DNA of 36,361 nucleotides, from NCBI GenBank assembly GCA_024408075.1, contig JAKSVK010000009.1, positions 1 through 36,361 on the forward strand, written 5' to 3'. The notes below the pieces were generated by a model. It saw only the letters and a program-made list of their open reading frames with translations, ran no database searches and was not told where the DNA came from. Shown one piece after another: positions 31,643 through 36,361 of the stretch; the first letter of the stretch is position 1; each line of letters opens with the position of its first letter. Origin of the DNA: Bacilli bacterium. Lineage in GTDB: Bacteria; Bacillota_I; Bacilli_A; RFN20; CAG-826. Both the position numbers and the translations under genes were made by a program.

Positions 31643-33796
31643 ATGTTAGTAGATTTACATGTTCATACAAAAAAGTGCAAGAGTGGTGATGATAAAACTA
31701 GGGAAGTTACCGTGCAGCTTTTTTCTTCAAAAATTCGTTTGGCCGGTATAAAAGTTCTAGCTATCACTAACCATAATTGTTTTGATATTGAGCAATACAA
31801 CAAATTAAAAGCCTCTGTTGCTGATGTGTGTGATGTTTGGCCTGGAATAGAATTTGATGTTAAGCAATTAAGTTCAAAAGCAGGGCACGTTATTGTTATT
31901 GTAAATCCTGAAAAAGTTGAAGATTTTAATGCATTGATTAAATCTACAATAGGCGATAGTACTCCCGACTCATTTGTTATTAATATTGATAATTTGTGTT
32001 CTAAATTTAATAAATTGGATCCAATTTTCATAGCCCATTATTTGAAACCAAAGTCTTTGGGCGAAGATGATTTAGACCTTTTGAATAGTAAAATTTATAA
32101 TAAGAACAGATTTTTAAAAGAACCTTCAAATATTGTTTCTATTGGAGTTCTTAATGCATACGATCAAAAATGTGTCCTGGGTTCTGACGTTAAAGACTGG
32201 AATTTTTATGAAAAAGGAACATTTTCTGAATTTAAATATGATTTTAAAGATTATAAAAACTTTTTAAAACTTTTAGATAAAGATTCTGCATATATTAATG
32301 ATTTAATAAACCAAGAGCAAAAAGAAATTATTGAAGTCTATGGAGATAATAAAACAAAGCAACACCCATTTAGGATACCTGTTTACAACGATGTAAATAT
32401 TATTTTTGGAGATAAAGGAAGCGGCAAAAGTGAAATTTTGGCATCTTTAAATGATTATTATATTTCCAAAGGGATTCCTGTTTCATATTTAGTATCAAGA
32501 GCTAATGAATCTTGGTTTAGCACTCTCTTGTTGCCAACACCTAACCTATATTTTTCTTCAACCTTAGGCTGCGATTCTAATTTAGTTGAAAATTTTATTG
32601 CTATTGCTAATTATGTAGACCCTCAAATTGTTGAGATAGAATCGTACAAAAAGTATTTTAAGACTATTAACAAAAACAAGAATAGTGCTTTAATTAAATT
32701 AAATAAAATTTCGAAAATCAATAGCAATAATGATGTTTTTATAAGAAAACTTGGATCTGAGTATGAAACATTTAAATCATTTTTATCCTCATTTACTTCA
32801 TCTGAAATGTATAAACATTTTGTTACTGATGATGATTTTATTAATTTAAAAAATGATCTTTCTAATGTTTTGAATAAATCTGCTGAGCATTATAAAGACC
32901 AATGGATTAAAAATAAGGCCAATTCTTTGTCGGATTTTTCTATTGATTCGATAAACACAGCCGTATCAGAATGTACAGGTACACCAACGCTACCGACAGA
33001 GACAGGATTTTTTAAGTTTGCAGATGAACGAATAAAGTTAATGAATAATGCAAATGCAATTTTTAATAACTTAAATAAGGAAAGTGTTGTTGTTGAATCT
33101 ACTTATTTAGGTAAACTTGGAAACAAGGGCTCTGGAAGCATAACAAGTGAGTGCGGATTTGCAAACCCATCAAATATTGAAAAAATCGATTCAAAGTGGT
33201 TAAAACAAAACAAAACAGACTGCAAAGATATATTAAAGAAGTTAAAATCTGTTCAAAATGAGGCTTTTACAAAAAATCTTTTTGATAAAGTTTCTAAATT
33301 TAAAACAGCATATAATGATGGCGTGATTAAATCATTGAATGATTTAATTTTTAATAAAAAATCTTTTATTTTAGGGTCAAAACCTTACAAGCCGTCAGCG
33401 GGTGAAATTGCAATACTATCAATAGAGTATGAAATATTAAAAAATAAAACAAATAAAAGTATCTTTCTTTTTGATGAACCAGAATTAAGTTTAGGAAATG
33501 AATATATCGAAACAAATATTGTGCCATTGATAAAGGATTTAGCTAAATCTGGAAAAACGGTCGTTATTGCAACTCACAATGCTAATATTGCTGTAAGAAC
33601 TGGTGCTATAAATTCGATTCTTAAGACAGCAAATAATAGCGAATATAATACTTATATAGGATCCATGTACACAAATGAACTAAAAAGTGTAATTGATAAT
33701 GAAATAGTAAAATGGGATGCTGAAAGTGAAAGAACACTTGAAGGCGGAGAAAAAGCATTTAAAGAAAGAGGCTACTATTATGGAGAAGATAATTGA
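31643..33796 (+). CDS. PHP-domain/ATPase fusion (TrlF-like)
   Basis: The 717-aa protein starts with a PHP phosphoesterase domain: MLVDLHVHTKKCKS (metal H6 and H8), LAITNHNCFDIEQYN and WPGIEFDVK, with H-V-I-V-I-V further on. An SMC/ABC-type ATPase follows: Walker A GDKGSGKS (256-263), a coiled middle, SAGEIAIL (585-592) like the ABC signature, Walker B IFLFDEPELSLG (D611, E612) and VVIATHNANIA. This is the layout I know as TrlF-type PHP-ATPase, a family linked to phage defence; size and fold are consistent, but the assignment is from memory. The usual TDHN of PHP domains reads TNHN here, which may weaken one metal site. It overlaps a 97-aa ORF by 17 bases. Confidence 0.75.
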   Translation: MLVDLHVHTKKCKSGDDKTREVTVQLFSSKIRLAGIKVLAITNHNCFDIEQYNKLKASVADVCDVWPGIEFDVKQLSSKAGHVIVIVNPEKVEDFNALIKSTIGDSTPDSFVINIDNLCSKFNKLDPIFIAHYLKPKSLGEDDLDLLNSKIYNKNRFLKEPSNIVSIGVLNAYDQKCVLGSDVKDWNFYEKGTFSEFKYDFKDYKNFLKLLDKDSAYINDLINQEQKEIIEVYGDNKTKQHPFRIPVYNDVNIIFGDKGSGKSEILASLNDYYISKGIPVSYLVSRANESWFSTLLLPTPNLYFSSTLGCDSNLVENFIAIANYVDPQIVEIESYKKYFKTINKNKNSALIKLNKISKINSNNDVFIRKLGSEYETFKSFLSSFTSSEMYKHFVTDDDFINLKNDLSNVLNKSAEHYKDQWIKNKANSLSDFSIDSINTAVSECTGTPTLPTETGFFKFADERIKLMNNANAIFNNLNKESVVVESTYLGKLGNKGSGSITSECGFANPSNIEKIDSKWLKQNKTDCKDILKKLKSVQNEAFTKNLFDKVSKFKTAYNDGVIKSLNDLIFNKKSFILGSKPYKPSAGEIAILSIEYEILKNKTNKSIFLFDEPELSLGNEYIETNIVPLIKDLAKSGKTVVIATHNANIAVRTGAINSILKTANNSEYNTYIGSMYTNELKSVIDNEIVKWDAESERTLEGGEKAFKERGYYYGEDN

Positions 33797-34073
33797 TGTA
33801 ACAATCGAAAGAAAAGAAAATGAAGCAATTTTAAATTTTGGTTTTGAAGAAAAAATGAGTCTTTCATTAACTAGTGATAGCCAGGATGAATTAAAAGACT
33901 TTTTTATTAAATTGTTGAAGAAAATTGTCGATGATAAGGAAAATATTTACAAATTGAATTTTTCTGATGAAGGGCAAACAGATTTATTTCATGATGTAGG
34001 TGACAAATATATTAAAAATTTAGATAATGAACTCTCCTCAATATATGTCGAGATAAATAAATTGCCAAGATAA
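33780..34073 (+). CDS. 97-aa partner of the PHP-ATPase
   Basis: The small protein begins MEKIIDVTIERKENEAILNF and is charged, with a D-rich central part (TSDSQDELKDFF) and a short C-terminal helix. No family is recognised. ATG 33780 has AAAGAGG (33765-33771) at 8-base spacing, so it is preferred over a start further upstream in the same frame (33717), which would lie inside the ATPase gene with no ribosome site. It overlaps the PHP-ATPase stop by 17 bases, so both are co-translated. It may be a regulator, an inhibitor or a stability partner of the large protein. It ends 19 bases before the GT2 gene. Confidence 0.6.
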   Translation: MEKIIDVTIERKENEAILNFGFEEKMSLSLTSDSQDELKDFFIKLLKKIVDDKENIYKLNFSDEGQTDLFHDVGDKYIKNLDNELSSIYVEINKLPR

Positions 34074-34092
34074 AATAAACGAGCAGTATATT

Positions 34093-34839
34093 ATGAGTTT
34101 AGCAAGTATTATTACTCCAGCATACAATTGTGAAAAATGGTTTAAAGAAACATTTGAAAGTGTTTTAAAGCAATCTTTTAAAGACTTTGAATGGATTATC
34201 GTAGATGATTGTTCTACAGATAAATCATTTGAAATCATTTCAAAATTAATAAAAGATTATAGTAATTTTAAATTACTTCAATGTGAGAAAAACTCAGGAT
34301 CCGCTGTTGCAAGAAACATTGGATTAAAGAATGCATCAGGAAAATACGTTACCTTTTTAGATTCAGATGATTTACTCGATCCTAATTATTTAGAGGAACA
34401 AGTTAAATTCATTAAGGATGATGGTCCAATCATTACCGCTGGTTATCGAAGAATGGCAGAAAACACCACAACAAACTTCATTCCTAGAAAATCAATAACC
34501 TATAAACAATTATTAACTGGTAATGATTGTTCTTGCCTTACTACAATGTATGATCGTGAAGTGGTGGGAGACATTCTTTTCCCTGAAGATCTTCAAAGAC
34601 ATGAAGATTTTATCTTTTGGCTTAATATATTAAATAAAGGATATATAGTAAAAGGCAACGATAAAATCCTTGCTACCTATAGAATAATAAGTGGAAGTAA
34701 GAATTCAAATAAGGCAAAACTTTTAAAACCTTTATTCAATGTCTATCATAAAGCTTTAAAGTTTAACCTTATTAAATCTTGTTGGTATTTATTAAAATAC
34801 GTTTTATATTCAAGAAAAAAATATAGAAACGTTAAATAA
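34093..34839 (+). CDS. GT2 glycosyltransferase
   Basis: The 248-aa protein is a compact GT-A family 2 enzyme. It has SLASIITPAYNCEKWFKETF, WIIVDDCSTDKSFEII, GSAVARNIGLKNASGKYVTF and the DSDD metal motif, then RHEDFIFWLNILNKG (the ED of the catalytic region). It is close in form to the many small transferases that build surface glycans, and the polysaccharide locus resumes here. There is no good Shine-Dalgarno site at ATG 34093. Donor and acceptor cannot be assigned. It is followed by a terminator at 34859. Confidence 0.85.
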   Translation: MSLASIITPAYNCEKWFKETFESVLKQSFKDFEWIIVDDCSTDKSFEIISKLIKDYSNFKLLQCEKNSGSAVARNIGLKNASGKYVTFLDSDDLLDPNYLEEQVKFIKDDGPIITAGYRRMAENTTTNFIPRKSITYKQLLTGNDCSCLTTMYDREVVGDILFPEDLQRHEDFIFWLNILNKGYIVKGNDKILATYRIISGSKNSNKAKLLKPLFNVYHKALKFNLIKSCWYLLKYVLYSRKKYRNVK

Positions 34840-34858
34840 AAATTACCATCTTTAAATG

Positions 34859-34886
34859 CGATACTCGTAATAGTATCGTTTTTCTT
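34859..34886 (+). terminator. Intrinsic terminator after the GT2 gene
   Basis: CGATACT (34859-34865) and AGTATCG (34872-34878) pair across a 6-base loop, followed by TTTTTC and further T residues. Confidence 0.75.
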
Positions 34887-34933
34887 TTGTGATGTACGTT
34901 TTGATAATGGTTGCATGTATTGCAACTATTTAA

Positions 34934-34961
34934 TTGCTAATTATTAATGCCTTGATATAAT
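34934..34961 (+). promoter_or_regulatory. Promoter of the CapD-type gene with an extended -10
   Basis: TTGCTA (34934-34939), 16-base spacer, TATAAT (34956-34961) with TG one base upstream (TGaTATAAT). The ATG at 34972 lies 11 bases after the box. Confidence 0.55.
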
Positions 34962-34969
34962 TAAGGCAT
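34947..34969 (+). promoter_or_regulatory. Operator-like inverted repeat over the -10 box
   Basis: ATGCCTT (34947-34953) and AAGGCAT (34963-34969) are exact reverse complements and bracket the TATAAT box. A regulator bound here would block the polymerase. Confidence 0.45.
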
Positions 34970-34971
34970 CT

Positions 34972-36361
34972 ATGAAGAAATTTTTTACATTTAGCAAATT
35001 ATATATATTGGCAGATATAGTTCTTATATTTGGAATTACATTTTTAACATTTTTTGATTCATATTCCAAAGATGTTTTTAACAATTCTTTAACAGGAATC
35101 CTTTTATATTGTGGAGGATCTGCTTTAGTTACAGTTATTTTATTTGCTGTTCTTAAGCTTTATCATATGGCCTATGAGAACTTTGGATTAGCAGATTGTG
35201 TTAGAGTCGCTATTGGTTATTCAGTTCCTGCATTGACGGGTTTAATTGTTTTACTAACAGTCGATGGACTTCATTTCGAAACCAATCATATTATTGTTTG
35301 GGTTTTGTTGTCTACAACAATTTTATTTGCGCTTACAATCATTCGTGCCTTACCAAGAGAAATTAAAACATTACACAGAATGATTGAAAAAAGAAAACTT
35401 GGTGTTCGCACAATGATTATTGGGGCGGGCGATGCTGCAAAAATTGTTATTGATGATTCAAGAAATAACCTTAAATCCAAGAACAACATCGTCGTATTAG
35501 TAGATGATGATGAAAAGAAAATTGGGTCAATTTATTCAAACATCAAAGTTGTTGGCCCAATTAGCAACGTTTCAAAGATTGTAGAAGAACACCAAATTGA
35601 AGAAGCAATCATTGCTATTGCAGATTTAACAGAAGAAAGACTTCATGAAATTGTTGATTACTTATCAGCATGCAATGTCAGAATTCGTAGACTTCCACTT
35701 TTAAGTGAAATGTCAGGCCCAAACGATATTAAAGTAGTAGATGTTCATATCGATGAACTTCTTAACCGTGATCCAATCAAATTAGATAACACTGAAGTTA
35801 ATGAAATGTTAACTGGCAAGACAGTATTAGTTACAGGTGGTGGCGGATCCATTGGTTCAGAATTAATGCGTCAAATTTTCAAAACACATCCAAAGAAATT
35901 AATTGTTTTTGATATTTATGAAAACTGTACTTATGACATTCAACAAGAACTTGTTCGTAAGATGAGAAATGAAAATATCAAAGATATTGAACTTATTGCA
36001 TTAATTGGTTCAACATACAATGAAACTCGTGTAGAACAAATCATTAAGAAATATAAACCAGATTACATTTATCACGCTGCTGCATATAAACATGTTCCAT
36101 TAATGGAAGATTCTCCAGCAGAAGCTATTAGAACAAATGTTATTGGTACATACAATGTTGCTAAACTCGCGGATAAATACAAAGTTAAGAAAATGGTGCT
36201 TGTTTCAACAGATAAAGCTGTTAGACCTACAAATACTATGGGTGCAACAAAACGCTTTGCAGAAACCATAATTCAATACTTTTCAGAGAAATCTAAGAAT
36301 ACAGCGTATGCTGCAGTTCGTTTTGGTAACGTTTTAGGTTCAAATGGTTCAGTTGTTCCTT
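34972..36361 (+). CDS. CapD/FlaA1-type nucleotide-sugar dehydratase (partial, 3' end outside window)
   Basis: The frame is open from ATG 34972 to the end of the window (463 residues seen). It begins with about four membrane helices (for example LYILADIVLIFGITFLTFF and IIVWVLLSTTILFALTIIRA), then a first nucleotide-binding segment, MIIGAGDAAKIVIDD. A second Rossmann domain follows, LVTGGGGSIGSELMRQIF (from about 285), with HAAAYKHVPLMED and DKAVRPTNTMGATKRFAET. This is the CapD/WbpM/PglF class of membrane-bound UDP-GlcNAc 4,6-dehydratases, which start the synthesis of diamino- or deoxy-aminosugars for surface glycans. The catalytic MGATK of the family is present. Only the C-terminus is missing from the window. 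It is transcribed from its own promoter with an operator-like repeat. Confidence 0.85.
   Translation, partial: MKKFFTFSKLYILADIVLIFGITFLTFFDSYSKDVFNNSLTGILLYCGGSALVTVILFAVLKLYHMAYENFGLADCVRVAIGYSVPALTGLIVLLTVDGLHFETNHIIVWVLLSTTILFALTIIRALPREIKTLHRMIEKRKLGVRTMIIGAGDAAKIVIDDSRNNLKSKNNIVVLVDDDEKKIGSIYSNIKVVGPISNVSKIVEEHQIEEAIIAIADLTEERLHEIVDYLSACNVRIRRLPLLSEMSGPNDIKVVDVHIDELLNRDPIKLDNTEVNEMLTGKTVLVTGGGGSIGSELMRQIFKTHPKKLIVFDIYENCTYDIQQELVRKMRNENIKDIELIALIGSTYNETRVEQIIKKYKPDYIYHAAAYKHVPLMEDSPAEAIRTNVIGTYNVAKLADKYKVKKMVLVSTDKAVRPTNTMGATKRFAETIIQYFSEKSKNTAYAAVRFGNVLGSNGSVVP

Noticed and set aside
31663-32031. 122-codon minus-strand frame opposite the PHP domain
   Set aside because: It runs antisense to the conserved PHP motifs and has no promoter or ribosome site.
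33717-33779. Longer form of the 97-aa ORF starting at 33717
   Set aside because: The extra residues would lie within the ATPase gene without a ribosome site; ATG 33780 has AAAGAGG at 8 bases.
1-36361. CRISPR array
   Set aside because: No run of regularly spaced near-identical repeats was seen; the repeats found are pairs of terminators, IS ends and inverted repeats.
1-36361. tRNA or rRNA genes
   Set aside because: No tRNA-like cloverleaf with a TTCRA arm or rRNA-like stretch was recognised, including in the accessory junctions where tRNAs often occur.

Overview
The window is an AT-rich, gene-dense segment from a low-GC Gram-positive bacterium. It reads with the standard code (TGA is used as a stop, for example at 13450-13452). 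One gene encodes a lipobox lipoprotein, and internal operon genes often have Shine-Dalgarno sites of the AGGAG/GGAG type. The gene content (Lic-type phosphocholine genes, a TarI-like cytidylyltransferase, LicD, Wzx/Wzy-like proteins) fits a gut-type Bacilli/Erysipelotrichia-like Bacillota, but no marker gene in the window fixes the taxon.

Layout. (1) 1-4242: the tail of an upstream gene, a YtcJ-like amidohydrolase, a triple fusion of a helix-turn-helix domain, a LicC-like nucleotidyltransferase and a LicA-like choline kinase, and a second HTH-nucleotidyltransferase. Together these could make activated phosphocholine for envelope decoration. (2) 4243-12700: an accessory block. It holds a two-gene pair (HTH protein with a C-terminal HEPN/DUF4209-like RNxxxH motif, plus a KAP-type P-loop NTPase), an IS30-family element with a frameshifted transposase between about 20-bp direct repeats, a dGTPase-like HD hydrolase, a compact small-RNA candidate with a consensus promoter and terminator, a transposase fragment, and a pair of a two-TM protein and a FlgT-C-like protein. 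(3) 12701-27352: a surface polysaccharide or teichoic-acid-like locus. It contains a TarI/IspD-type cytidylyltransferase, several glycosyltransferases, a polysaccharide pyruvyl transferase, an F420-hydrogenase-beta-type iron-sulfur protein, a YdjC-like deacetylase, a flippase, LicD phosphotransferase, two Wzy/ligase-like membrane proteins and a lipoprotein. (4) 27353-34073: a second accessory block. It contains a small ORF, an AAA_13/RloC-like ATPase with a DUF2130 protein, and a PHP-ATPase fusion (TrlF-like) with a 97-aa overlapping partner. (5) 34093-36361: a GT2 glycosyltransferase and the start of a CapD/FlaA1-type nucleotide-sugar dehydratase that runs off the window, so the polysaccharide locus resumes.

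How it fits together. The kinase and cytidylyltransferase of region 1 could supply CDP-choline, which LicD in region 3 would transfer onto a sugar of the polymer built, flipped and polymerised by region 3. The two accessory blocks are candidate anti-phage islands inserted in this surface locus. The strongest candidates for under-described systems are the HEPN-KAP pair, the HD hydrolase with an overlapping small RNA, and the PHP-ATPase with its small partner. A recurrent feature is that genes at the head of transcription units have a -35/-10 pair placed so that transcription would start at or within a few bases of the ATG, which suggests leaderless mRNAs.
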